A stretch of DNA of 64,000 nucleotides, from contig CM051456.1 in assembly GCA_028274465.1 (NCBI GenBank), positions 6,325,545-6,389,544 of the forward strand, in the 5' to 3' direction. The notes under the pieces are model-generated. The model was not told where the DNA came from. It ran no database searches and worked only from the letters and a program-made list of their open reading frames with translations. Position numbers and translations under genes: made by a program. Source of the stretch: Plantago ovata (Eukaryota > Streptophyta > Magnoliopsida > Lamiales > Plantaginaceae). This document shows positions 12,815-24,843 of this stretch, piece after piece; the first letter of the stretch is position 1, and every line of letters starts with the position of its first letter.

Positions 12815-13806
12815 TACCTCAGAATTCTTCGTTTAATTTTTCTCTCTTTGGTATATATAGTATTACCGATGATGTACAGTTGTACACACTATGATTATCT
12901 CTAAATCAATCAAATAATTACGGTTCAATTCGGAGAAACCACAATTCCATTCCGAGAAAATCGTTTCCGTTGAGACTCAAAGAATTGTAGGGGATAAATC
13001 GTACATCATGTATGTGTAGGGCGGTAAAAAACCACTTCAACTGACACATAAGCACCTCAACTGCCACGGACTTGTCCAGCATCAGCTGAAAAAGATTCTT
13101 GGATGGAGACATGAAAAATTTGTTGAAAAATGAATGGTTGCCACCTGGGAAAGTAGGTTGTGTCGTTGATCAATACCAAACAACATTTCTAGTTTTCTAC
13201 TATTCAGATTCAGAGTCTCAGATAGAATTTGATAATTTCATATACTAACAGCTAATTGATTGGACAAAACAAAGCAAACATTAATTTCGTGCAAGAATTG
13301 CTTACGGAAGTGATTAATATAAGAGTCATTAGGTAGTCTGCATTTGGTGCTGAAAAATTATAAACGTAGGGGACATGGTTTATCTTAAGCTACAACATGT
13401 TGTAATGAATTAATTAACTATGATACTTCTGTTGTGCCGTGTGATTTGTTTGTTGCACTGACACAATATATCACTAGAACACAATAACATGGTGCAATAA
13501 AGAATAAACCGGAGATGGGTGATATAACCTAACAAATCTGTCATTGGACTCATTGCCCGATCAATAAATTTCTTATGTCACTTGAAGGGAGGAGTACTAG
13601 ATTTGAGGTCTGATCATAGTCCATTACATAATTAATACAGTTAGCTCAACAATTTTACGCACCACAAAAGTCAAAAATCAACTCAAACAAGAATAATATA
13701 TATGTTCAAGAACGCCAACTACTCTAATTACTAACTCATACTTTAGTTAAAGGAAATACAGATAACAAATAACAACCAAATACCAACTCCCTTTTTCCAT
13801 AGTCTT
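12815..13806. other. Spacer and upstream region of hydrolase 1
   Basis: Non-coding. The last 250 bases are recognisably duplicated upstream of hydrolase 2 (compare 13630-13690 with 16420-16480: both read through AACAATTTT, a CACCA(C/T)AAA block and GTCAAAA). The tandem duplication therefore carried its promoter. Confidence 0.5.
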
Positions 13807-13813
13807 TTTATAA
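13807..13813 (+). promoter_or_regulatory. TATA box of hydrolase 1
   Basis: TTTTATAA lies about 65 bases before the start codon at 13875. The same CTTTTTATA motif sits at the equivalent place before hydrolase 2, so it is conserved between the two copies. Confidence 0.55.
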
Positions 13814-13874
13814 CCAAGCTCACAGCTAGCCTCAGAACCACACTCAAACGCAGATAACGAAAATTCAAACGAAA

Positions 13875-15547
13875 ATGGTGAACCTGGTTGCAGCTCAGAA
13901 GCCACTGTTACATGGCCTCATGAAACTGTCTGGCATTGTCCCACACACTCTTGAAATCGAACCAGGCACCACCATGAGCATTTGGGTCCCTTCTGAAACC
14001 ATCAAGAAACCGAAAAAGACCAGTGGTTACAAGAAATGCAATGACTCTGATGATGAAGACGAAATGCTAACCTGCAAGCCTACTAAACCGGTTGTGGTGC
14101 TCGTGCATGGCTTTGCTGCTGAGGGTATTGTCACTTGGCAATTCCAGGTATGTCTGATTCATCTGGTACTGATTTTTTTCCGACCAAGTAAAGCTTGCCT
14201 AATTGCTGTATGAGTAATGCATACAACATTGCTTTAGTCCATGTATACTAGCTAGGCTAGAATTAGGCAATTAGCTCTGACATTTAATTCATGAGAATTT
14301 TTTCAGTTATTTCTCATCAACTAATTAAAGTTGCCTCTTGTTCATCAGGTTGGCTCCCTCACTAAAAACTACTCCGTGTACGTGCCGGACCTCTTGTTTT
14401 TTGGAGGATCAATCACGGATAACCCTGACCGATCACCAAAGTTCCAAGCGGATTATCTGGTGAAAGGGCTGAGGAAGCTAGGAATTGAGAGGTGCACGTT
14501 AGTGGGATTTAGCTATGGTGGTATGGTTGCGTTCAAGATGGCAGAGTATTATCCGCAACTGGTGGATGCACTGGTTATTTCCGGGTCAATCTTGGCCATG
14601 ACAGATTCGATTAGCAGCTCCACATTGGAGGAGCTCGGCTTTTCCTCATCCTCCGAACTTTTGCTTCCAAATTCTGTCCAAGGTAGTAAGGCGCTTCTCA
14701 AAGTAGCAGCTCACAAGAAGCTCTGGTTTCCTGATAGGCTTCACAAGGACTTCCTTGAGGTCAGTTTTGTTTTGTTTTCTCACTCATGTATTCCTTACAC
14801 TCAAAATAGGCACAGGAACCGAACTACTAGTTGTTACGGAACTAAGCCTCTAAGCCTTAAAAGATGGCATTCGAGATCATGGACAGATGATCAATGAGTC
14901 TTACATCAGATCATACACTGAATATAGGTGCTAGCTAACATCGTGTTCCTCGATGTAAAGAATAGTATCTCCTCAGATTCTGTTTTCCAAGATATTTTCT
15001 TCGGGTTATATAAGGTTATTTATTCTCAAGTTATGAACTGATAATCAGGTGATGTTCAACAATAGAAAGGAAAGGGCAGAACTACTTGAAGGTCTTGTGG
15101 TTAGCAACAAAGATGCTCACATTCCTAACTTTCATCAGGTATTAACGCTGACGTCAATTAACCAGCTTGTGATCCTAAGAAACTGAACAGCAGATTAAGT
15201 GATCTGCGAATCATTCTGTGGACAAATTGCTAACACGAAATCATGTACAATTTCTTACAGAGAATTCATCTTCTATGGGGCGAGAATGATCAGATTTTCA
15301 AGATGGAACTTGCTGAGAATATGAAAGAGTGAGATTACGAGCTTAACCAGACATGTTTTCGAGAAACAAAATGTCTAATGTCACACTCTATTATTATTTT
15401 GTTTGATACAGGCAACTAGGTAGGGAAACTACATTGGAAGGGATAAAGAAAGCAGGTCACCTGGTTCACCTGGAAAGACCATGTGTTTACACTAGATGTC
15501 TCAAGCGATTCCTTGCTAGCCTGCACGAAAAAAATTCCAGCAAATGA
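13875..15547 (+). CDS. Alpha/beta-fold hydrolase, intact copy 1
   Basis: Five exons: 13875-14147, 14349-14759, 15049-15138, 15261-15328 and 15412-15547, joined in frame at GT..AG borders to give 325 residues. It belongs to the plant alpha/beta-hydrolase family whose members begin MVN and carry EPGTTM near residue 30. The oxyanion-region HGFAAEG is at 78-84. The nucleophile is Ser146 in GFSYGG. The acid is probably Asp268 in WGENDQ and the base His297 in AGHLVHLERP. There is no signal peptide or membrane segment, so it should be cytosolic. Substrate is unknown; related proteins are annotated only generally as hydrolases or lipase/esterase-like. An acidic, variable loop (DSDDEDE, about 58-64) distinguishes it from copy 2. 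No lesion was found. Confidence 0.92.
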
Positions 15548-16637
15548 AGCTCTGCACAACATTATATATACTACTCACATTGTATTTTATTTTTAATTCC
15601 AGAAAATTATGAACTTGTACTGCATTCCTGGAAGACAAACTTTTGTAATACCAATTCTTCAACAATTCCTGTTAGATAATGTATCATCAGTTGAAACTTA
15701 AAATCTAAAATCATCAAACCATTACCCGTAAACATCATGAAGATAAAGTTACGTGAGGTTGGGGACTACAACATGAAGTTTAATTTTAAGGCCTCATGGC
15801 TGTCAATTCATCCTTTCTCCTCGGAATTTCAAGGTTACCAGAGCTAACAATTACTCCAGAGTCCTGAGTAAGAGGATAGCTGCAACACGATAACAGTATT
15901 GTTATATTACCCTACATAATTTTTCAAGCCCTATAACCTCAAACTGAGAGAAACATGAAAAGAAATCCCTATCACATGAATTTCAGTTTTCCCATTTAGA
16001 TTTCTGTGGTTCTTGGGAATGGACTGAAAAAGCATCCAATTTCATGCACACAGTCGAGTAATCAATCTGAACCTCTACATTAAAGCACATAAACTACTGA
16101 ACCAACTGCATTTTTCTGGTGAAACTTGCAATGTATGTTGAACAAAAGATTTTCACTCATCACGATTCTGCATAATATACAAGTGAGCATAAAACAGAAG
16201 ACATTCTAATGCTGCATGGTTAGTTTGTATTAAGTATATCCGAAGTCAACATAAGAAATGTTTACATAAATTTACTGTCTTCCCATCTTCCCTGGGACTT
16301 GTATCAATAAGGACACCTGACTAGCTTAATGAACTAAATTGATTACTTGACCATTCAAATAAAAAGTATCTAACTTGCAGGAACAAAATTAGATGCCTGA
16401 TAATGTCCAATAATACAGTTGGTTCAACAATTTTGCACACCATAAATGTCAAAACCATCCCAAAGAAGCAACCTCAGATATGAGAATCACATAACTAAAA
16501 ATAGCACATTTGATAACATGTTAAAGGATGCCAGCTAACTCATCCCTGCTCTAATCATACGTAATGCTCGTATTTAGTTAAAGCAACAGATATGAAGAAC
16601 CAACCAGAGATACCAACGTAACTCCATTTTGGCTGTC
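15548..16637. other. Spacer between tandem hydrolases
   Basis: Non-coding. The left part holds a short stretch (GAGTAAGAGGATAGCTGCAA near 15865) shared with the 3' flank of the broken copy at 26.1-27.1 kb. The right part is the duplicated promoter of copy 2. Confidence 0.5.
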
Positions 16638-16644
16638 TTTTTAT
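16638..16644 (+). promoter_or_regulatory. TATA box of hydrolase 2
   Basis: CTTTTTATAG about 55 bases upstream of the start codon at 16696, matching the position and context of the TATA box of copy 1. Confidence 0.55.
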
Positions 16645-16695
16645 AGCCAAACTCTCAGCAAGTTTAACACAAAACAGAAATTCAGAGCAAAACAA

Positions 16696-18190
16696 ATGGT
16701 GAACCTGGTTGCAGCCCAAAAGTCACTGGTGCATGGCCTAATGAAACTGGCTGGTATTGTTCCGTTCACTGTTGAAATAGAACCAGGAACCACTATGAGT
16801 ATTTGGGTCCCTGCCGAAACTGTTAAAAAACCAAAAGAGGGTGGTACTTTCAAGAAACACAATAAGTTCGACAATAAAGACAAAATGAAAACCTGTAAGG
16901 CAACTAAACAAGTTGTGGTACTTGTACATGGCTTTGCTGCTGAAGGTATTGTGACTTGGCAATTGCAGGTATGTTTGATTCATCAGAACAGTAAATAATC
17001 CTAACCACTAGTTCAATGTGCAGTATGCATTGTGCACATACTGCTTACATGTACATCTTAATTAGCACACAGAATTATAGCCAGTCTTTCAGCTAAGATG
17101 TTGGTTTTCATCATCAGGTTGGCTCGCTAACAAAAAGGTACTCAGTGTACGTGCCAGACCTCTTGTTCTTTGGAGGATCGATCACGGATAAACCAGACCG
17201 AACACCCAAGTTCCAAGCAGATTTTTTGGTGAAAGGGCTAAGGAAGCTAGGAATTGAGAGGTGCATGGTGGTTGGGTTTAGCTATGGTGGCATGGTAGCA
17301 TTCAAGATGGCAGAGTTTTATCCTGAATTTGTGGAGTCACTAGTAATTTCTGGGTCGGTCTTGTCCATGACAGATTCAATTAGTAGTTCGCAATTGAAGA
17401 ATCTCGGGGTTTCCTCATCCTCGGAGCTTTTGCTTCCAAATTCTGTCCAACATAGTAAGGCACTTCTCAAGGTAGCGGCTCACAAGCTCTGGTTTCCTGA
17501 TAAGTTTCACAAGGACTTCCTTGAGGTTAGTCTAGTTATGTATTCTACTCGTACACACCTCTATACTCTTATAGGCACATGCACTACTAGAGTATTACAT
17601 CATCCGAAAATTTCTCTAGTATCTCCTCGTTGGGTGGTATCAAATTCTCAAGTTATAAAATGATAATCAGGTGATGTTCAACAACAGAAAGGAAAGAGAA
17701 GAACTACTCAAAGGCGTTCTGGTTAGAAACGCAGATGATCACATCCCAAACTTCGATCAGGTAAAAATGCTGAGACGATCAATTCATAAGCCTGTGATCC
17801 TAAGAAACTATAAGAACAGCAGAGTAAGTAATCTGTGGTCATTCCGTAGAGTAACAGTTTAATAAGACAACGCACTATCTTACTGCAGAGAATTCATCTC
17901 CTGTGGGGCGAAAAAGATCAGATTTTCAAGATGGAACTTGCTGAGAACATGAAAGAGTGAGATTACGTTCTTCACTTCAATGACTTAACTCAGAGGAAAC
18001 ACCCCAAAATGCATGTGTTGTATCACACTGATTGTTATTTTCTGTTTGAAACAGGCAACTAGGTACGAACACTACGTTAGAAAGGATAAAGAAAGCAGGT
18101 CACCTGGTGCACATAGAAAGACCCTGTGTGTACAATAGATATCTCAAGCGGTTCCTTGCTAGCCTTCATGCAGAAAATGCTAGTAAATGA
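16696..18190 (+). CDS. Alpha/beta-fold hydrolase, intact copy 2
   Basis: Five exons with the same phases as copy 1: 16696-16968, 17118-17525, 17671-17760, 17889-17956 and 18055-18190. They encode 324 residues, one fewer because AHKKLWF in copy 1 is AHKLWF here. HGFAAEG and the catalytic triad are kept: Ser146 in GFSYGG, Asp267 in WGEKDQ and His296 in AGHLVHIERP. The linker at about 46-66 has diverged most and is basic rather than acidic. It is a tandem duplicate of the gene at 13875 on the same strand, with a duplicated promoter, and looks functional. About 217 bp after its stop lies an antisense remnant of a sugar-transporter exon. Confidence 0.92.
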
Positions 18191-18406
18191 AGCTCTGGAC
18201 ATCAATATATACTCTATTAATGGATTATCATTATTTTCAGAAATTCATTTACTCTTATTTCAATATTTGTCATTATCAACTGTTACATGGGGAATATATA
18301 TTCTGTTGGAACCTTGTTAGGTAAACTCTACCATCTTTTGTACTACAGCTAAGTCGAACATGAAATAAAAAGGACAATTACTAAGTGTTATCATATAGAG
18401 GGCACT

Positions 18407-18461
18407 TGTATGTCTTCTAGCGTCCATCCTCGGCTTCAGGGATCCCAAAAGAACCAAAAAT
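18407..18461 (-). pseudogene. Remnant of the last exon of an ERD6-like transporter
   Basis: About 55 bases align without gaps to 35598-35652, the last exon of the intact transporter, including TTGTATGTCTTCTAG. Translated on the minus strand it still resembles the transporter C-terminus (..PE....LEDIQ). It lies tail to tail with hydrolase 2, in the same arrangement and near the same distance as the intact transporter behind the hydrolase remnant ending at about 35324. It is a leftover of the duplicated unit. Confidence 0.7.
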
Positions 18462-19035
18462 ACCTCGAGGATCCACGGTCAAATTTACATGCAAAACAGT
18501 ACAACTACTTAATAAGCTACTCATTCCGAATCGGCGAATCCCTAGTGAATTAATTCAATTTATATGACTTTAGGCATGTCATATATAATACGTTTAGAGC
18601 TTGTCATACCTAGTCCATCCATTATTTAGAATCACAGTTTTCATATCATGGTAAGAATATTTAAAATTGTCAATTCGCATAATATTACTTATAAAAAACT
18701 TATTTTCAAATTTTAGAGGGCCGAAGCCCGACAATGCCAAACCTGTAATTCCTCCCTGTAATGCCCCTGCATGGATGGGACTGGATGAACAAGTGATTGA
18801 AGGCGCGCAGCTCTTTAGGTACCGCTACAGTTGCTGCCGACGGGAAGGGTATAATAGGGAAGAGAGAACATAAATGACTAGAGTGAATTGATTTGAAATA
18901 GAAAAAGAAAGATATTTTGATAGGTGGTGGTCGTGACAAAACTTGTACTATATCAAAACGAGGGCCGTGACAAAACTATTTCAATACGTGGATGGTGGAA
19001 AACTTTGTTATATACTTAAAAGTTAAAATGATATA
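18462..19035. other. Spacer upstream of the cyclase pseudogene
   Basis: Non-coding. A 68-codon plus-strand frame near 18667 contains Pro- and Cys-rich sequence that I cannot place. The flank from 18480 to 18540 is shared with 27440-27510. Confidence 0.4.
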
Positions 19036-19295
19036 CTCCCTCCCTCTATCCCGCTACAAATTACCTATTTTAACTTTTTCCGGTCAACAGTTTTCAACTT
19101 TGACTTCTGATTACTCTTAAACTATGATGATAAAATATTTGATAAAACTATATTATGAAACTTTAAGTTCTATATTTTCATAATATAATTTTGTTAAATA
19201 TTTGACCATTATAGTTTAAGAGTAATCGGGAGTCAAAGTTGAAAGTTGTTGACCGAAAAAAGTCAAACTGGGTAAATTGTAGCGGGACAGAGGAG
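19036..19295. mobile_element. Stowaway MITE
   Basis: The left end is CTCCCTCCCTCTATCCCGC. The reverse complement of the right end is CTCCTCTGTCCCGCTACAA. TA flanks both sides (19034-19035 and 19296-19297). The 260-bp element folds back nearly throughout. It sits in the putative promoter of the cyclase pseudogene. Confidence 0.85.
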
Positions 19296-19642
19296 TACAC
19301 ATGTTCCATTATAAACTCTCTTTATCATAAATTAAGGAAAATTGATAAAAGTATATAATAAAATATTTAGTTTATTGAAAGTATTATATTGATAAAATTG
19401 TAAATGAAAAATAAAGTATGAAAGAGAAATAATAAAAAAATTAATGAGTAATTAGGAAGATTTATGAGCTTAAACTTCTAAATACAAATCCTTCACGGCA
19501 TGAATCATACTGCAAGTTTACAACTGCTGCTGTCATGAAGAAGTGCTGATAATTTCCTAAACTCCTTAGTAATATATATTGGGGATAGCATGTCTAGAAT
19601 TGGTTGTAAAATTGTGCAATCATAAACTGCAAAATACAGAAA

Positions 19643-22600
19643 ATGTGGAGGCTTCAAGTATCCAAGGGGAGTGATGATCCATGGCTTACAAGTCTCAACA
19701 ATCACACTGGAAGAGAGTTTTGGCAATTCTGCCCTGTTCTTGGAACAGACCAAGAACGAGCTCTTGTTGAAAAGTTCCGCCTGGACTTTAAAACGAATCG
19801 TTATGAGATGAAACATAGCTCTGATCTCCTAATGAGGCTGCAGGTAATCTTTACATTAGTTATATTTTGAGGTTTTTTATGTTACTTAATTACTGAGGTT
19901 GTTGATGAATGATGGTTACCTAGTTTGCCAAGGAGATGCCGTGTGGGGAGAACATTCCGCAAATTAACGTAGGAAGTGAAGAAGAGATAACAGAAGAAGC
20001 AGTGGTTACTACACTGCGAAGGGCATTAAAATGTTTTTCGACTATTCAGGCTGAGGATGGTCACTGGCTTGGTGATTATAGTGGCCCTTTGTTTCTCCTA
20101 CCTGGTTTGGTAAGAGTCGGTGATTTAGACTTTGTTTCACCTTAAATTTAGTTCCATTGAAATCAGTTTTAGTTCAGATTTATTAAGTTCAATTCAGATT
20201 TCATATTTGCTTGGTTGAAATATATATTTCAAATAAATTCAGTTAAGTTCAAATTTATTAAATCCAATTCAGATATTTTTAGGTGAGGAACAGTAAAAGT
20301 CCAAATTTCTTAAGTTTACAATTATTAATGAACACCGTTCTGTTCTCGGAACCTTAACTGCAGATTATAGCGCTATCCATAATGGATGCTCTAGACGTGG
20401 TCCTGTCATCAGAACATCTAAAAGAGATGCATCGTTACATCTATAATCATCAGGTGAGTTGTCTATCAACAACAGCAAGTTACGAATAAAGTTTATGCCG
20501 TACTTACTACAGTATATACAGTGATATAGTTTATGAAGTCGCAAAATGCATGGAACCGTCATTATGATTACATAAGAAAGTAACTCACGTTAATCTGTAT
20601 TATGTGTGTGATAGAATAAAGATGGAGGGTGGGGTTTGCACATACAAGGACATAGCACCATGTTTTGCACAGTCTTTAATTATGTCAGCTTAAGGCTTCT
20701 TGGAGAAAGTATGCATGATGGAGATGGAGCGATGGATAAAGCTCGTTCATGGATTCGTGATCATGGTGGTGCTAACTACACCCCTTCTTGGGGAAAATTC
20801 TGGCTATAGGTAATGTCATAAATGAAAAGTTGAAAACTATGACAACAGAAATCAGATAAACATACTGCATTCATAAAATGTGTTTTTTTCCTTGTGCATT
20901 TCGTGTTCTTAATTTTATCCTATTCCTAAACATGAGTCAGGTACTTGGTGTGCACGAGTGGCGTGCCCGGAACTGTGGCTTCTTCCTTACTTTCTTCCTG
21001 TGCATCCAGGTAGACTCTGTTTCTGATATTAAATCATATACATGTCTCTATGTTTATGTATATGTTCTTGAGAGAATTTTATTTATGTGGCGGCTGGTAG
21101 GGCGAATGTGGTGTCACTGTCGAATGGTATACCTACCAATGTCATATCTTTATGGCATGAGATATGTAGCTCGAATTAATGCTACTACTCGATCACTGAG
21201 GAAAGAGCTCTACACCCAGGCTTACGATAAGATTGACTGGGATTTGGCCAGAAATCAATGTGCAAAGTACAACTTTCAATAGTGGCACAATTCATCAGAA
21301 TGTTATTTACAGTGTCATAATTTCACAGAACATTCCAATGCAGGAAGATTTGTACTATCCACATCCATTCCTACAAGATGTTCTATGGAAATGTCTGGAC
21401 AAGTTTGCAGAACCTCTACTCATGCAGTGGCCTTTCTCGAAGTTAAGGCGTAAAGCACTAAACACAGTGATGAAGCATATATACTATGAGGATGAGAACA
21501 CTAACTACATCTGCATTGGACCTGTAAATAAGGTAACTACACTATGTTTCTTGATTTGTTTCGATATCGATCAAAGTGTTTTGATGTGTGTATATCGTAC
21601 ACAGGTACTGAACATGTTGTGTTGCTGGGTGGATGAACCTAATTCTGTGGCGGTCAAACGACATCTTGCAAGAATACAGGATTATTGATGGGTAGCTGAA
21701 GATGGCATGAAAATGAAGGTCATCCATTGAACTTCTTATGATGCATCATGTATTTATTATTTTAGATTTGTAATGGGGATATATAGTAATGAGTCATGGA
21801 CTACTAAATGACAGGGATACAATGGCAGTCAGCTCTGGGATACTGCTCTTGCTGTTCAAGCAGTATTTGCTACCAACCTAGTTTGTGAATATGATTCAAT
21901 GCTTAAAAAGGCTCATGATTTCATCAAAGCTTCACAGGTACGCAGATTCAGAACATACTAAATTCAAGACAATGTATTGTGCAAACTGAATGAAATAAAA
22001 TTTGTTCTGTTTGCAAGATACAAAAGGATACTTCAGAGGATTGTAGGTCTTGGTATCGTGATAGATCCAAAGGTGGGTGGCCGTTTTCCACGACAGACAA
22101 TGGTTGGACAGGTCCAGATTGTACGGCAGAAGGCCTCAAGGTTTGTTCACTACGAATACACTTAACTCACATGAGTAAATTATAGCATTCTGCACATAAT
22201 TTCCTTGTTTCAAAATGTTTGTACATCACCATTGCTTCTTAAAGTCAGATTCAAAATGTGTCTGGTAGCTGTAGAATCAGATTTAGAGAGGAGGGGATAA
22301 AGATCGGATCAAGTACATAAATGTGGCACTATATTACAATCACTGCTGACATACATTTAACTTGTTTTCCATTTTGTTTTAGGCATCACTTTTGCTGTCA
22401 CAGCTTCCAACTGAGGTTGTTGGAGACGCAATACAGCTGGACAAGCTATATGAAGCCGTTGATTTGGTTTTATCCCTTCAGGTTTATCTCCTACCACAGT
22501 ATAATTTTATACACTCTGGGCTGGCAAGTATATGATTCACTAGTAAGAAGCATTAGAAGAATCATAGGTTACACTAGAATGAGATGAAAGATGAAAGACC

Positions 22601-24059
22601 TTACACATGTTCTCTAAATTCTAATGCTATCAAAGATCAACATTGGTAGATCGAGAAATGCTCCAAACGACATAAAAAATTTCACTTGATTTTGCTTTAT
22701 TTGTTCCAGAACAGTTCTGGAGGTTTTGCATCGTATGAGCTGACAAGATCTTATGCTTGGTTGGAGGTAACGAACATAACAAATCCCAGTATGTAAATGT
22801 TTTGATAGCAATGTTTCTCAGAATCCAATATTTGTATGATGCACAGGTGATTAATCCAGCAGAAATATTTGGTGATATTACCATTGACTAACAGTAAGAT
22901 TCTAGGAAAAAAAAGATAAATACTCGTATTAAGGTTATCAATTGCTATTGGGAGACAACCGTTCCTCTATAGGAGGAGCATAACTTTGCTTAACTATTGG
23001 ATTACCGTCTTTTATGTGATTCTTAGACTGATCAACTTGGTTATCTAGGTATGTTGAATGCACAAGTTCAGTGATCCAATCTATAGAATCATTCCAGAAA
23101 CTACGCCTGGAATACCGCAGAAAAGATATAGAGGTGTGCATTAAGAAAGCGATTAACTTCATTGAAAGTAGACAATCACCCGATGGCTCGTGGTGAGTCT
23201 ATGCACATAACTAGTCTACTACTACAAGCATATACCTACTACCCACCGTTAGTAAACTGACTCCTTAATGAAAAACTACATATGCATGCAATCTATTAGG
23301 TATGGGTCATGGGGAGTATGCTACACCTATGGAACATGGTTTGGGGTAATGGGACTGGTGGCCGGCGGAAGGACATACGAAAACAGCATTTGTATCAGAA
23401 AAGCTTGTGCTTTCCTCCTGTCCAAACAACTCCCATCAGGAGGTTGGGGAGAAAGCTATAGTTCAAGCCAGAACAAAGTAAGATCAGTGGTAAAGTTTAC
23501 ATCAAGACTTGTGCTAGTAATCAGCTCAACACTTGTGTAAATAATTTACAGGTTTACACTAATATCAAAGAGAATAGACCACACAATGTAAACACTGGAT
23601 GGGCAATGCTTGCTCTTCTGGAAGCAGATCAAGTAAGTATTATAGCAGATATCATTTTTGTGTCACTAAAATTTATATTAACTCATGCAATTCAAAACAA
23701 GAACTAGTTATATCAAAGAAAGTTGCTACAACATTAATTTTTGTTAATATTGAATTAATAGGTTAATCGGGACCCTAATCCGCTGCACCGTGCTGCTAAA
23801 GTGTTGATAAATTCCCAAATGCAGAATGGAGAATTTCCCCAACAGGTTTATCTTATTAGTACTGAAGGGGCTATGAAATTTTCACATACAGACATGTTCA
23901 ACTGAAACTTATCACCTTACAGGTGCCTAACTTCTTGATATTTTGCAGGAAATAATCGGTCTATTCAACAAGAACTGTACAGTTAGCTACTCAGCATACC
24001 GGAACATTTTCCCCATATGGGCCCTTGGTGCATACCTCAACAAGGTGTTTCGGCCATAG
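19643..24059 (+). pseudogene. Oxidosqualene cyclase pseudogene, cycloartenol-synthase-like, all 18 exons recognisable
   Basis: Exons at 19643-19843, 19924-20109, 20364-20453, 20615-20809, 20941-21009, 21101-21266, 21344-21532, 21605-21718, 21815-21937, 22018-22140, 22383-22481, 22710-22766, 22847-22893, 23049-23192, 23300-23477, 23552-23632, 23762-23845 and 23949-24059. The frame follows cycloartenol synthase closely: MW start, [33 protein letters not shown], the catalytic DCTAE motif in exon 10, QW-type repeats, and NIFPIWALG at the end. These enzymes cyclise 2,3-oxidosqualene at the ER membrane. Lesions: TAG at 20807-20809, a frameshifting deletion in exon 5 after GVHEW, loss of one base at the exon 6 donor (AAG|GTAC to AAGTAC), TGA at 21686-21688 and TAA at 22889-22891. 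The residues six and two positions before the DCTAE Asp are Asn and Gly, where cycloartenol synthases have His and Ile. It cannot make a full enzyme. Confidence 0.93.
20140..20290. repeat. TTCAGTTCAG-type MITE remnant in cyclase intron 2
   Basis: The stretch repeats motifs such as TTTAGTTCAGATTTATTAAG and TTCAATTCAGATTT, matching the body of the Tourist-like family at 4.1, 46.2 and 48.0 kb. Its termini are not clear. Confidence 0.45.
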
Positions 24060-24176
24060 ACGATTAAAAGACTATTGGTGAATTGAGGATATGCCAATAT
24101 TCTGATTGCTGTATGAATAGAGCTAGGTGTTTCGGCCAATATGGTGCTTCCCCATATTGTTTTGTGTTCGATACAG

Positions 24177-24636
24177 GCAATTAGATCGCAAAACTATGTT
24201 AGAAGGGATAAAGAAAGCAGGGCACTTAATTTAAATAAAGATGCTCACATCCCAATCTTTCACCAGGTATATTAGTGCTGAAAGGATCAATTGATAAAAT
24301 TTTGATCCCAAGAAACTAAATGACGTACTTTCATGCATTCTTAAGTCTTAATAGAGAATTCATATTGAATGGGGTAAGATTTTAAAGCTGGGACTTGCTT
24401 AGAACATGAAAGAGAGATTATGCTCTTCATCTCGATTACTTAACCAGAAAATTTCACAGGATGTAACATACATAAATTCATGCATCGTTATTTTTGCTTG
24501 ATATATAAAGCTATATTAGAAAGGATAAAGAAAGCAGGTCACCTGGTTGACTGGTTCTCCATGACAGACCCTTCGTGTACACAAGAAGTCTCAAGCGGTT
24601 CCTTGCTAGCCTGCACAGAGATGGTGATCAGAAATG
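24177..24636 (+). pseudogene. Scrambled alpha/beta-hydrolase remnant (exons 5/3, 4, 5)
   Basis: Starting just after the cyclase stop, a piece of hydrolase exon 5 (QLDRK..LEGIKKAGHL) breaks off and runs directly into the end of an exon 3 (AAAGATGCTCACATCCCAAT.., ending CACCAG|GTATAT at 24267). A degraded exon 4 follows at about 24353-24420 and another exon 5 at about 24508-24636. Exons 1 and 2 are missing. The order shows that at least two copies were recombined here. Confidence 0.8.
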
Positions 24637-24843
24637 AAACTCTGGACAACAATACATATTCCATCGGATTCTATCACAAATTCCAATGAATCTAGTCGGA
24701 TCTGTTTGGCAGAGTATGGCAGAACCATCAAGTATCAGGTATCCACCAGTTGTGGCCATGTTCATGGAAGAACAGGACACTGTTAAAACTCTTCATTGGG
24801 TGTCGGGTGATATCAAATTCTCAAGTTATAAAATGATAATATG

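Noticed and set aside
20941..21009. Alternative reading in which cyclase exon 5 is intact
   Set aside because: The first part reads VLGVHEW in one frame and [14 protein letters not shown] in another. The few bases between cannot restore the frame, so the deletion is real in this sequence.
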